Below the pieces are notes generated by a model. It saw nothing but the letters and a program-made list of their open reading frames with translations, searched no databases and was not told the DNA's origin. Shown piece by piece: positions 15,520-23,698 of a stretch of DNA of 23,784 nucleotides. Position numbers and translations under genes: made by a program. Origin of the DNA: UBA3537 sp965658025. GTDB taxonomy: Bacteria; Bacteroidota; Bacteroidia; Flavobacteriales; Flavobacteriaceae. The first letter of the stretch is position 1. Each line of letters opens with the position of its first letter. The stretch covers positions 1 to 23,784 of the forward strand of contig CBFHQL010000025.1 of assembly GCA_965658025.1 (NCBI GenBank), read 5' to 3'.

Positions 15520-16845
15520 ATGAATATCACAAGAGAAAACAAAGATGCCTTAAATGCGGTTGTAAAAATCGATATTGAAAAGTCAGATTATGCTGATAAA
15601 GTAGAAAAAATCCTAACGGATTATAAAAAATCTGCTAATATTCCTGGATTTAGAAAAGGTCAAGTCCCCATGGGCTTGATAAAAAAACAATATGGCAAAG
15701 CTGTATTGGTCGATGAGGTCAATAAATTGCTCCAAGAATCTTTGGGGAAATACCTCAACGACGAAAAGCTTGATGTGTTAGGAAATCCTTTACCAAAAGC
15801 ACAAGACAATATTGATTGGGATGCCGATGCGTTTTCTTTTGAATTTGAAATTGGACTCAGCCCAGAGTTTGATATCAAACTTAACGGGCGTAAAGCCATT
15901 ACACAATACACCATTGTGGCCGACAATAAAATGGTTGATGATCAAATCAAAAATATACAAAAGCAATATGGACAATTGATTTCTAAAGCCGAGGTAAGTG
16001 AAGGCGATGAAGTCACAGGCGTGTTTTTTAATGATGAAGCAGGAATTGAATCAACAACAACCATTACTTTAGACAAACTCAAAGGGAAAGCCAACCTCAA
16101 AAAATTTGTGGGCGCCAAAGTCGGCGATATCATCACCCTAAAAACAAAAGGACTTTTTAAGGATAGTCACGATTTAATGACTTATTTAAAAGTAGATCAC
16201 GATACTGCCCACGATTTGAACGTGCAAGTAACCTTTACCATAAATGAAATCAATGAAAGAGGACTTGCAGACTTGGATCAAGAATTATTTGACAAGCTTT
16301 TTGGTAAAGATGTTGTAAAAACAGTTACGGAACTCAAAGAAAAAATCAAAGCCGATGCTGAAAAGCAATTTGTACAGCAGTCCGATCAGAAATTATTAAA
16401 TGACGTTACGGAGTATTTGGTTGAAAACACCAAATTTGATTTGCCTTCAGAATTTTTACAAAAGTGGCTACAAACAGTTGGCGAAGAACCTATGGATGAA
16501 GCGCAAGCTAAAGCGGAGTACGAAAAATCTGAAAAAAGTATGCGCTACCAACTCATCGAAAGTAAACTAATTGTAGACAATAATCTTCAAGTCAATTTTG
16601 AAGAATTAAAGGCCTATGCAGGGGAAATGATTAAAGGGCAAATGGCACAATTTGGACAATTAAACCCTTCTGATAAAGAAGTAGAAGACATTGTAGCACG
16701 TGTGCTCTCCAATCAAGATGAAGTAAAGCGTATGTCTGAGCAATTGACTAGCCAAAAATTACTCACATTTTACAAAGAAAATGCCAAATTAAAATCAAAA
16801 GAATTGAATTATGATGCTTTTGTAAAAGAAGTGTATGGCAAATAA
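15520..16845 (+). CDS. tig: trigger factor
   Basis: The 441-residue cytoplasmic chaperone binds the ribosome tunnel exit and shields new chains. The N-terminal ribosome-binding domain carries the signature IPGFRKGQVP (41-50). The middle part (about 150-235) corresponds to the FKBP-type PPIase domain but is degenerate, as commonly seen in Bacteroidota, so prolyl isomerase activity is doubtful. The C-terminal helical arms run from ~260 to the end. It has its own promoter and is closed by a strong terminator before clpP. Position next to clpP-clpX is a conserved arrangement in many bacteria. Confidence 0.94.
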   Translation: MNITRENKDALNAVVKIDIEKSDYADKVEKILTDYKKSANIPGFRKGQVPMGLIKKQYGKAVLVDEVNKLLQESLGKYLNDEKLDVLGNPLPKAQDNIDWDADAFSFEFEIGLSPEFDIKLNGRKAITQYTIVADNKMVDDQIKNIQKQYGQLISKAEVSEGDEVTGVFFNDEAGIESTTTITLDKLKGKANLKKFVGAKVGDIITLKTKGLFKDSHDLMTYLKVDHDTAHDLNVQVTFTINEINERGLADLDQELFDKLFGKDVVKTVTELKEKIKADAEKQFVQQSDQKLLNDVTEYLVENTKFDLPSEFLQKWLQTVGEEPMDEAQAKAEYEKSEKSMRYQLIESKLIVDNNLQVNFEELKAYAGEMIKGQMAQFGQLNPSDKEVEDIVARVLSNQDEVKRMSEQLTSQKLLTFYKENAKLKSKELNYDAFVKEVYGK

Positions 16846-16866
16846 TTTTCAATGATATTTTAATCT

Positions 16867-16894
16867 AAAAACACTTCTGCGGAAGTGTTTTTTT
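16867..16894 (+). terminator. intrinsic terminator after tig
   Basis: AAAAACACTTC (16867-16877) pairs perfectly with GAAGTGTTTTT (16882-16892) around a TGCG tetraloop, and the T run continues to 16894. It is the strongest terminator in the window. Confidence 0.92.
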
Positions 16895-16930
16895 GTGCTC
16901 CAAAAACAAACTAACCTTCGAAAATAATAG

Positions 16931-16938
16931 TATATTTA
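16931..16938 (+). promoter_or_regulatory. possible -7 element before clpP
   Basis: TATATTTA differs in one base from TAnnTTTG and lies 22 bp before the clpP ATG, downstream of the tig terminator, where a promoter is expected. No convincing TTG lies upstream. Confidence 0.3.
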
Positions 16939-16960
16939 CAGTCTCAAAACAGATAAAACA

Positions 16961-17638
16961 ATGGATTACGGAAAGGAATTTAAAAAATTTGCGACCAAAG
17001 ATCAAGGGATTAGCAGTACATATTATGACAAGATTGTAAGCAGTATGAACCCCATGGGGCTTACGCCAAATATCATTGAAGAACGTCAAATGAACATTGC
17101 TATTTTTGATGTCTTTTCTCGATTGATGATGGACCGCATTATTTTCCTAGGTACAGCCATTAACGATCAAGTGGCCAATATTATTCAAGCGCAACTGTTG
17201 TTTTTGGAAAGTACAGATGCTTCAAAAGACATTCAGATTTATATTAATTCTCCAGGCGGTAGTGTCTATGCTGGACTGGGAATTTATGACACCATGCAAC
17301 TCATCAAACCCGATGTCGCTACAATATGTACAGGAATGGCCGCTTCTATGGGCGCTGTTTTGTTGTGTGCTGGAGCAAAAGGAAAACGCAGTGGATTGAC
17401 CCATTCACGAGTTATGATTCACCAACCTTTGGGTGGTGCGCAAGGTCAAGCCAGTGATATTGAAATTACAGCGCGCGAAATTTTGACCTTAAAAGAAGAA
17501 CTTTATAAAATTATTTCGAAACATTCTGGGCAAGATTACGACAAAGTTTATGCCGATAGTGATCGTGATTATTGGATGAAAGCCGATAAAGCTTTAGAAT
17601 ACGGAATGATTGATGAAATTTTATCAAATAAATCCTAA
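16961..17638 (+). CDS. clpP: ATP-dependent Clp protease proteolytic subunit
   Basis: The 225-residue serine protease forms the chamber that degrades proteins fed by ClpX or another Clp ATPase. Motifs: INSPGGSVYAGLGIYD (95-110), catalytic Ser129 in GMAASMG, His154 in MIHQPLGG, and Asp203 in SDRDYWM; the Ser-His spacing (25) and His-Asp spacing (49) equal those of E. coli ClpP. The N-terminal ~35 residues are a probable propeptide. It lies 27 bp upstream of clpX, which argues for one operon. Confidence 0.97.
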   Translation: MDYGKEFKKFATKDQGISSTYYDKIVSSMNPMGLTPNIIEERQMNIAIFDVFSRLMMDRIIFLGTAINDQVANIIQAQLLFLESTDASKDIQIYINSPGGSVYAGLGIYDTMQLIKPDVATICTGMAASMGAVLLCAGAKGKRSGLTHSRVMIHQPLGGAQGQASDIEITAREILTLKEELYKIISKHSGQDYDKVYADSDRDYWMKADKALEYGMIDEILSNKS

Positions 17639-17665
17639 CACCAGAACCCAAAACGCCAATGCCTT

Positions 17666-18895
17666 ATGGCTAAAGAAGAATTAGAATGTTCATTTTGTGG
17701 GAAACAAAAAGCAGATACAAATCTCCTTATTGCAGGACTCGATGCGCATATTTGTGACCGATGTATCGAACAAGCCCACGGAATTGTTGCTGAAGAATCT
17801 AAACATAAAGACAAGGACTTAACTTCCGATTTTTTGCTTAAAAAACCTCAAGAAATCAAAGCGTTCTTGGATGATTATGTCATCGGTCAAGACCAGACAA
17901 AAAAAGTAATGGCTGTGGCTGTTTACAATCATTACAAACGCTTGTTGCAACCCAGTACTGAGGATGATATCGAAATCCAAAAAAGCAACATCATTATGGT
18001 GGGGCAAACGGGAACCGGTAAAACCCTTATCGCTAAAACCATTGCCAAAATGCTCAATGTGCCTTTGGCTATTGTGGACGCCACAGTGATGACCGAAGCA
18101 GGATACGTTGGAGAAGATGTCGAAAGCATGCTGACACGCCTTTTACAAGCCGCTGATTACAACCAAGAAAAAGCAGAACGCGGGATTGTATTTATTGATG
18201 AAATCGATAAAATTGCTCGAAAAAGTGATAACCCTTCCATCACACGTGATGTGTCAGGTGAAGGCGTGCAACAAGCCCTGTTGAAACTCTTAGAAGGCAC
18301 CGTAGTCAATGTCCCTCCAAAAGGCGGTAGAAAACACCCCGATCAAAAATTTATTGAAGTCAATACCGAAAATATTTTATTCATTGCTGGCGGAGCTTTT
18401 GATGGAATTGAACGCCATATTTCTAAGCGGCTCAACATGGCCGCCATTGGCTATAAATCCGTACAAGAAGGGGAAAAAATTGACACCCAAAATCTTTTAC
18501 AATACGTCACGCCAAAAGACCTTAAAGATTTTGGTTTAATTCCTGAGATTATAGGGCGATTACCCGTATTAACTCATATGAATCCATTAGATGAAGCTAC
18601 CCTAAGGACAATCCTTACGGAGCCCAAAAATGCACTCACTAAACAATACAAAAAACTCTTTGAGATGGATAATATTGCACTTAGCTTTAAGGACGAAGCA
18701 TTGGATTTTATTGTCCAAAAAGCGGTAGAATACAAACTTGGTGCTCGTGGTTTGCGCTCATTGTGTGAAGAAATCTTGACCGATGCTATGTTTACGCTTC
18801 CAGGAAGTGACGAAACCGCTCTTGTAGTGGACAAAGCATACGCTCAAAAGCACCTTAGCCGAACACGCCTAAAGCAACTTAAAGCGGTGTCTTAA
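17666..18895 (+). CDS. clpX: ATP-dependent Clp protease ATP-binding subunit ClpX
   Basis: The 409-residue AAA+ unfoldase delivers substrates to ClpP. The N-terminal zinc domain has four Cys (8, 11, 30, 33). The ATPase has Walker A GQTGTGKT (113-120), Walker B IVFIDEID with Asp178-Glu179, pore loop GYVG (146-149), the RKH loop (222-224), the ClpP-docking loop IGY (261-263; IGF in E. coli) and the sensor 2 box GARGLRS. All residues needed for unfolding and docking are present. It follows clpP by 27 bp on the same strand. Confidence 0.97.
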   Translation: MAKEELECSFCGKQKADTNLLIAGLDAHICDRCIEQAHGIVAEESKHKDKDLTSDFLLKKPQEIKAFLDDYVIGQDQTKKVMAVAVYNHYKRLLQPSTEDDIEIQKSNIIMVGQTGTGKTLIAKTIAKMLNVPLAIVDATVMTEAGYVGEDVESMLTRLLQAADYNQEKAERGIVFIDEIDKIARKSDNPSITRDVSGEGVQQALLKLLEGTVVNVPPKGGRKHPDQKFIEVNTENILFIAGGAFDGIERHISKRLNMAAIGYKSVQEGEKIDTQNLLQYVTPKDLKDFGLIPEIIGRLPVLTHMNPLDEATLRTILTEPKNALTKQYKKLFEMDNIALSFKDEALDFIVQKAVEYKLGARGLRSLCEEILTDAMFTLPGSDETALVVDKAYAQKHLSRTRLKQLKAVS

Positions 18896-18916
18896 ATCCA
18901 CTTTTTCCTTTTTTTA
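18881..18916 (+). terminator. possible terminator after clpX
   Basis: AAAGCGG (18881-18887) can pair with CCACTTT (18898-18904) with one mismatch, and a pyrimidine run rich in T (to 18915) follows. The stem overlaps the end of the clpX reading frame. Weak by eye, but placed as expected. Confidence 0.35.
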
Positions 18917-19029
18917 AAAGCATCCTAAACTTGTAATTTTTTGACCATTATCGATGTTTTGTTTAAACCCTAAACAATGGTGCTTAAACAGATTTAAGCT
19001 AAAATATTAAAAAAATGTTAAATAACAAT

Positions 19030-19039
19030 NNNNNNNNNN
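19030..19039. other. run of ten N (assembly gap or unresolved bases)
   Basis: Ten consecutive N interrupt the sequence. The true length of missing DNA is unknown. The gap falls where the -33 element for the box at 19059 would lie. Confidence 0.99.
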
Positions 19040-19058
19040 TATCCCTAAAATCCTTGCC

Positions 19059-19066
19059 TATATTTG
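19059..19066 (+). promoter_or_regulatory. probable -7 element of the metalloprotease promoter
   Basis: TATATTTG is a full match to TAnnTTTG. The matching -33 TTG would be near 19033-19042, mostly hidden by the N run. Transcription would start near 19072, leaving a leader of about 300 nt before the ATG at 19370. Confidence 0.5.
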
Positions 19067-19120
19067 TAGAACTTAATCATCTCAAATCTACAATTCTATG
19101 ACAAACAACTATTTTATTTC

Positions 19121-19191
19121 ATAAAATTTATTCCGCATCATTTTTACGTAGTAACTGCACGTTTTGCAGTGGTTCTGGAATAAAATTTTAT
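19121..19191 (+). promoter_or_regulatory. long two-tier hairpin in the leader
   Basis: The outer arms ATAAAATTTATTCC (19121-19134) and GGAATAAAATTTTAT (19177-19191) pair over 14 bp with one bulged A. Inside them ACTGCA (19154-19159) pairs with TGCAGT (19165-19170) around a 5-nt loop. No T run follows, so it does not look like an intrinsic terminator. Confidence 0.55.
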
Positions 19192-19195
19192 AATG

Positions 19196-19216
19196 GGTCT
19201 TGAGTTCTTCAAGACC
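19196..19216 (+). promoter_or_regulatory. 8-bp hairpin in the leader
   Basis: GGTCTTGA (19196-19203) pairs perfectly with TCAAGACC (19209-19216) around a 5-nt loop. It starts 5 nt after the longer hairpin and is followed by an A run, not a T run. Confidence 0.55.
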
Positions 19217-19261
19217 TAAAAAAACCAAGATTAATCAATGTAATTTTTAATAAGAGTGTTT

Positions 19262-19293
19262 CGCTTTTTACAGACAATTCCTGTTTTAAAGTG
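19262..19293 (+). promoter_or_regulatory. third hairpin of the leader
   Basis: CGCTTT (19262-19267) pairs with AAAGTG (19288-19293, one G-U pair) and ACAG (19270-19273) with CTGT (19281-19284), separated by a small T-T internal loop; apical loop of 7 nt. Confidence 0.35.
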
Positions 19294-19305
19294 CGACAAA
19301 ATATC

Positions 19306-19336
19306 GGTACGTATGGTATTTATTATGGTGCGTACC
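19306..19336 (+). promoter_or_regulatory. fourth hairpin of the leader, close to the start codon
   Basis: GGTACG (19306-19311) pairs with CGTACC (19331-19336), extended by three pairs that include two G-U. An A8 run follows, 33 nt before the ATG of the metalloprotease gene. Confidence 0.4.
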
Positions 19337-19343
19337 AAAAAAA

Positions 19344-19373
19344 ATGACAACTATTAAAAACTACACATTATGA
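19344..19373 (+). CDS. possible 9-codon leader ORF overlapping the next start codon
   Basis: ATG at 19344 opens the frame MTTIKNYTL and ends in TGA at 19371-19373. That stop overlaps the metalloprotease start (ATGA), the layout of translational coupling. It begins ATGACAA, like the real gene. It may be chance; no conservation could be tested. Confidence 0.2.
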   Translation: MTTIKNYTL

Positions 19374-22300
19374 CAAAAAGAGTACGATTTACGTTATGCT
19401 CGTTTTTATTGGTCTTTTGTTTGTTTGGTTCTGTTTATGGACAAAGCAACCCTTGGACTGAAGTAAAAAACGAACATGGATTCCTTTCCAGTAGTCAAAA
19501 AGCTACTATGGGGGATCAGCACTCCAAGACCTTTACGCTTGACATTGCTGCCTTAAAACAGCAATTGAAAACAGTGCCTGCACGAGGGGCGCAAAGCCAA
19601 AAATCCAATATTTTGGTTTCTTTTCCCAATGCGCATGGAACATTTGAAAAATTTAGGGTCTATGAAGCCCCTGTACTATCAGAAGAATTAGCAGCACGCT
19701 ATCCAAACATCAAAACTTATCTTGGTTTTGCTGAAGACGGTAGCGGTACTAGAGCACGTTTCAGCGTTACCCCTTTGGGACTTAATGCCATGATTTCATC
19801 ATTAGACAAAGACATGGTATTGATTAGGCCAGCAGCAAAAGGGCGGTCTTCTTTATACTCCGTTTATGAGCGCGAGGACCATAGAGATAGAAAATTAGAC
19901 CGCTTTGTGTGTTCTACAATTGATGAAATCTCAGAAAACACAAACAAATCTGAAACCTTAAGGGGAGCTGATGACCAAACCTTAAGAACCTTTAGAGTGG
20001 CTGTTTCTGGTACAGCGGAATATACCAACACTTGGGACGACGGAGACGACACCAACGGAACGGTGCAAGAAGATGCTTTGGCACAAGTGGTTTCTACGTT
20101 GAACCGTGCCAATGAGATTTTTGAAATCGATATGGCCATTACCATGACTTTGGTGAGTGGTATTGACATCCTTTATACCGATGCAGCCACTGACCCCTAC
20201 ACAGGGAGTTTAAATTCTGAGCTTCAAAATACGCTAACGGCTGAAATTGGCGAAGCCAATTATGATATAGGACACCTTTTTCATAGAGATAATGGTAATG
20301 GTAATGCCGGATGTATTGGTTGTGTTTGTGTGGATGGGTCAAAAGGTAGTGCATTTTCTGCAGCACCCTTCCCTGGCAATCAACCTTCAGACTTTTTTGA
20401 TATAGATTTAGTCCCTCACGAAATGGGGCATCAATACGGTGCAAACCATACGTTTTCGTTCAATAGCGAAGGCACAGGGATGAATGTTGAGCCCGGTAGC
20501 GGAACCACCATTATGAGTTATGCAGGAATTACAGGTGCCAATAATGTTCAGAATTATGCTGATCCGTATTTTCATTATGTGAGTGTTGATCAAATTCTCA
20601 CTAATTTGATAAGCAGAACGTGTTGGGTAGGATCTGCCATAACAAATAATCCTCCAGTAGCCGATGCAGGGAATGATTATACCATTCCGAAAAGTACGGC
20701 ATTTTTATTGAAAGGAACGGCGACTGATGCGGATGCTGGAGATACCTTATACTACACGTGGGAACAAATTGATGATGGAACCATCACCAACACCAACTTT
20801 GGCCCTACCAATACCTCTGGAGCAAATTTTAGATCAAGACCGCCAAGTACATCGCCTAATCGATATATGCCGACCATAGAAAGAATCATTGCAGGACAAC
20901 TCACAGAAACCAATCCAACGGTGACGCCAGGCAATACGTCTTGGGAAACCGTAAGTGATGTCGCCAGAGATTTAAATTTTGGGTTTTTGGTGCGCGATAG
21001 AAATATCGGTGGAGGTACAGGACAAACCCCACAAAGCAGCTCGGATGCCATGAAAGTCACGGTCGATGATGCTTCAGGGCCTTTTATAGTCACTTCTCAA
21101 AATACAGCAGGGCATATTGCGTATGCTGGAAGTACGGAGTCCGTAACTTGGGATGTGGCTGGAACCGATGGTGGAGCAGTCAATACGGCGAATGTAAATA
21201 TTCTTCTTTCTGAGGATGGAGGAATGACGTTCCCACATACTTTAGCGACCAATGTACCCAATGATGGGGCTCATGATGTGGTATTGCCAAATAACATAAC
21301 CACAACCACCGCTCGAATTATAGTAGAAGGCGCAGGGAATATATTTTTAGCGATGAACAGTACAAATTTTGAAATTCAAACCACAGAATTTGTCCTAAAC
21401 CCATCAAACTCACCCTTGGATGTTTGTCAACCGAATGATGCCGTATTCGATTTTACATACAATACGTTTTTCGGGTTTTCAGAAACTACTGCTTTTACAG
21501 CAACGAATTTACCTGCAGGGGCAACAGCAACATTTAACCCAACTTCAGCCACAGCTGATGGGACTGCGGTTCAAATGACGGTATCGGGCTTAGGCGCTGT
21601 AGCTATAGGAAACTATACCCTAACCGTAAATGTGACAGCACCATCGTTGAGTAAAACGGTTGATGTAGAACTCAACCTATTTAGTGGAACCATGGCCGCA
21701 ACCACGCTTACTGCACCAGCCGACAATGCTGTTGGTGTAGGGTTATTACCTACCCTAACATGGGTAGCCGATGCCAATGCCGAAGAATACGATGTGGAGG
21801 TGGCCACAGACGCTGGATTTACCAACATTGTAGAAAGTGCGATGGTGTCAACCAACACCTATACAGTAAAGAATCAGCTTACAGGGAATACGGACCATTG
21901 GTGGCGTGTACGTTCCAAAAACTTATGTGTGACTGGCGCTTATACCACAAGAAAATTTACCACAGCGACAATAGATTGTCAAACATTTTCAGCAAACGAT
22001 ACCCCAATAGAAATTTCTACTGGAGGACCTGCAACTTATATGTCCACCATCACTATGGTTGACGATATAGCGGTATTGGATGTCGATGTGACCATCGATA
22101 TTACACATACCTATGATTGGGACTTAACGATTACACTTATAAGTCCAGCGGGGACCGAGGTAGAGCTTACTTCACAGAATGGTGGAAGTGGAGATAATTA
22201 TTCCGTGACGGTCTTTGACGACTATGCAACGACATCCATAACCGCGGGAGCACCACCGTTTAACGGCACGTTCCAACCAGAAGAGTTATTATCGGCCTTT

Positions 22301-23680
22301 AATGGCGAGTCTGTTCAAGGGGATTGGGTGTTGACTGTTGAAGATATATGGTCTGGAGATGGAGGGTTTATCAATGATTTCACATTAGATTTTTGTGTGG
22401 CTGGACAGTTTTCTCCGGATACCGATGGCGATGGTATTCTTGATCCAGGAGACAACTGTGTAGATATTGTTAACCCTGACCAATTAGATACCGATGGTGA
22501 CGGTATAGGCGATGTTTGTGACGATGATATAGATGGTGATGGAATACTAAACAATGAAGACAACTGTCCACTTATACCAAATGTCGACCAAATCGACTCC
22601 GATGGTGATGGGATTGGCGAGGCCTGTGATATTGTTTGTGAATCTATTACATTCAACACAGTAACGCCAATCAATACCGAAGGTGAAGTCACTAATATCG
22701 AAATAGACGTCTTAAGAAACCAAGAACTTACCGATGTTAATGTATTGGTAGACATTACCCATCCTTATGTATGGGATTTAAGATTTGGGGTAACAGGCCC
22801 TGATGGAACTTTTGTTTATTTATCTGCAAACAATGGAGACGATGGGGATAATTATACACAAACCCTATTTGACGACCAAGCGGCAGAATCCATTACCAAT
22901 GGAACGGCACCGTTTACTGGTTCGTATAGACCTAGTCCAGGAGTATTATCCGATTTAAATTTTGATAATACGGGCATATTAAGTAACGGAACATGGGTGT
23001 TCAATATTTTAGATGTTTGGCCAGCAGATGATCATGGTTTTGTTAACGAAGTGACTTTAGAGCTTTGTGGTCGTCCAGATCCTAATGATTATGATTTAGA
23101 TGGCATACCTAATGATGTTGACAATTGCATTGTAAATGCTAACACAGATCAAGTGGATACGGACGGTGATGGTATAGGAGACGTTTGTGACAATGATGAC
23201 GATGGCGATGGTGTTCTTGATGTAGACGACATCTGTCCGCTGACGCCTAACGCAGACCAAGCGGATACTGATGGTGATGGTATTGGCGATGTTTGTGACC
23301 CAGATATTGATAACGATGGTGTATTGAACGATGATGATAGCTGTCCTTATATTACAAATCCTGGTCAAGAGGATATCAATGGCAATGGCGAAGGTGATGC
23401 TTGTGAGGGTCTGGATGTAAATGATGTGATTTCACCCAATGGTGATGGCATCAACGACAGATGGCATCTTGTGTTAAGTGAACACTTGTATCCAAATGCA
23501 GTGGTTACGGTCTATAACCGTTTGGGCAACAAAGTGTATGAATCTGTAGGTGAATATACCCCATGGAATGGTAGCTATCGAGGAGAAACTCTACCATCAG
23601 GGTCCTATTTCTATCATATCGATCTTCATGGAGACCGTTCGGACGTGCGTACAGGATGGATTTACATCACTCAAAATTAA
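19370..23680 (+). CDS. secreted reprolysin-like zinc metalloprotease with P domains, TSP3 repeats and T9SS type B domain
   Basis: This is a predicted surface or secreted protease of 1436 residues. Order: signal peptide (1-25, SVYGQ); propeptide (about 26-203); catalytic domain (about 205-422) with the zinc site HEMGHQYGANH (His350, Glu351, His354, His360) and Met-turn IMSYAG (Met382), so the active site is complete; PKD/REJ-like part (about 426-475); fibronectin III-like part (about 777-865); P domain (867-1010); thrombospondin type 3 block (1017-1088, DTDGDGIGDVCD calcium motifs); second P domain (1089-1235); second TSP3 block (1237-1346); type B C-terminal domain (1347-1436, ISPNGDGINDRW, ending GWIYITQN). 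Calcium binding by the TSP3 blocks and nutritional or surface proteolysis are inferred from the families. A long structured leader precedes it, and a probable PorP/SprF gene follows 18 bp downstream. Confidence 0.94.
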   Translation: MTKRVRFTLCSFLLVFCLFGSVYGQSNPWTEVKNEHGFLSSSQKATMGDQHSKTFTLDIAALKQQLKTVPARGAQSQKSNILVSFPNAHGTFEKFRVYEAPVLSEELAARYPNIKTYLGFAEDGSGTRARFSVTPLGLNAMISSLDKDMVLIRPAAKGRSSLYSVYEREDHRDRKLDRFVCSTIDEISENTNKSETLRGADDQTLRTFRVAVSGTAEYTNTWDDGDDTNGTVQEDALAQVVSTLNRANEIFEIDMAITMTLVSGIDILYTDAATDPYTGSLNSELQNTLTAEIGEANYDIGHLFHRDNGNGNAGCIGCVCVDGSKGSAFSAAPFPGNQPSDFFDIDLVPHEMGHQYGANHTFSFNSEGTGMNVEPGSGTTIMSYAGITGANNVQNYADPYFHYVSVDQILTNLISRTCWVGSAITNNPPVADAGNDYTIPKSTAFLLKGTATDADAGDTLYYTWEQIDDGTITNTNFGPTNTSGANFRSRPPSTSPNRYMPTIERIIAGQLTETNPTVTPGNTSWETVSDVARDLNFGFLVRDRNIGGGTGQTPQSSSDAMKVTVDDASGPFIVTSQNTAGHIAYAGSTESVTWDVAGTDGGAVNTANVNILLSEDGGMTFPHTLATNVPNDGAHDVVLPNNITTTTARIIVEGAGNIFLAMNSTNFEIQTTEFVLNPSNSPLDVCQPNDAVFDFTYNTFFGFSETTAFTATNLPAGATATFNPTSATADGTAVQMTVSGLGAVAIGNYTLTVNVTAPSLSKTVDVELNLFSGTMAATTLTAPADNAVGVGLLPTLTWVADANAEEYDVEVATDAGFTNIVESAMVSTNTYTVKNQLTGNTDHWWRVRSKNLCVTGAYTTRKFTTATIDCQTFSANDTPIEISTGGPATYMSTITMVDDIAVLDVDVTIDITHTYDWDLTITLISPAGTEVELTSQNGGSGDNYSVTVFDDYATTSITAGAPPFNGTFQPEELLSAFNGESVQGDWVLTVEDIWSGDGGFINDFTLDFCVAGQFSPDTDGDGILDPGDNCVDIVNPDQLDTDGDGIGDVCDDDIDGDGILNNEDNCPLIPNVDQIDSDGDGIGEACDIVCESITFNTVTPINTEGEVTNIEIDVLRNQELTDVNVLVDITHPYVWDLRFGVTGPDGTFVYLSANNGDDGDNYTQTLFDDQAAESITNGTAPFTGSYRPSPGVLSDLNFDNTGILSNGTWVFNILDVWPADDHGFVNEVTLELCGRPDPNDYDLDGIPNDVDNCIVNANTDQVDTDGDGIGDVCDNDDDGDGVLDVDDICPLTPNADQADTDGDGIGDVCDPDIDNDGVLNDDDSCPYITNPGQEDINGNGEGDACEGLDVNDVISPNGDGINDRWHLVLSEHLYPNAVVTVYNRLGNKVYESVGEYTPWNGSYRGETLPSGSYFYHIDLHGDRSDVRTGWIYITQN
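22421..22632 (+). repeat. thrombospondin type 3 repeat block 1
   Basis: Repeated Asp-rich units of the form DTDGDGI(G/L)D...C, with related DNA such as GATGGTGATGG, code for ~71 residues between the two P domains. Such repeats bind calcium and act as stiff linkers in this family. Confidence 0.85.
23080..23405 (+). repeat. thrombospondin type 3 repeat block 2
   Basis: A second, longer array of DxDxDG units with paired Cys (DNCIVNANTDQ, DICPLTPNADQ, DSCPYITNPGQ) lies between the second P domain and the sorting domain. It resembles block 1 in DNA and protein, which suggests duplication of a P-TSP3 cassette. Confidence 0.85.
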
Positions 23681-23698
23681 TTTTAATACAGAGAAAAC

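Larger units (their letters stand above)
18896..19369. other. 474-bp non-coding region with many inverted repeats and an N gap
   Basis: No convincing protein gene is seen. Contents in order: the T-rich end of the possible clpX terminator; two 7-bp inverted repeats (18959-18977 and 18982-18999, the second GCTTAAA-CAGA-TTTAAGC); ten N at 19030-19039; a -7 promoter box at 19059-19066; an 8-codon mini-ORF (19098-19124); four hairpins between 19121 and 19336; and a 9-codon mini-ORF that overlaps the start of the metalloprotease gene. The region is best read as promoter plus long structured leader of that gene. Confidence 0.6.

Noticed and set aside
22421..23405. Short repeated DNA units that could suggest a CRISPR array or satellite
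   Set aside because: They lie in frame within the metalloprotease gene and code for calcium-binding thrombospondin type 3 repeats.
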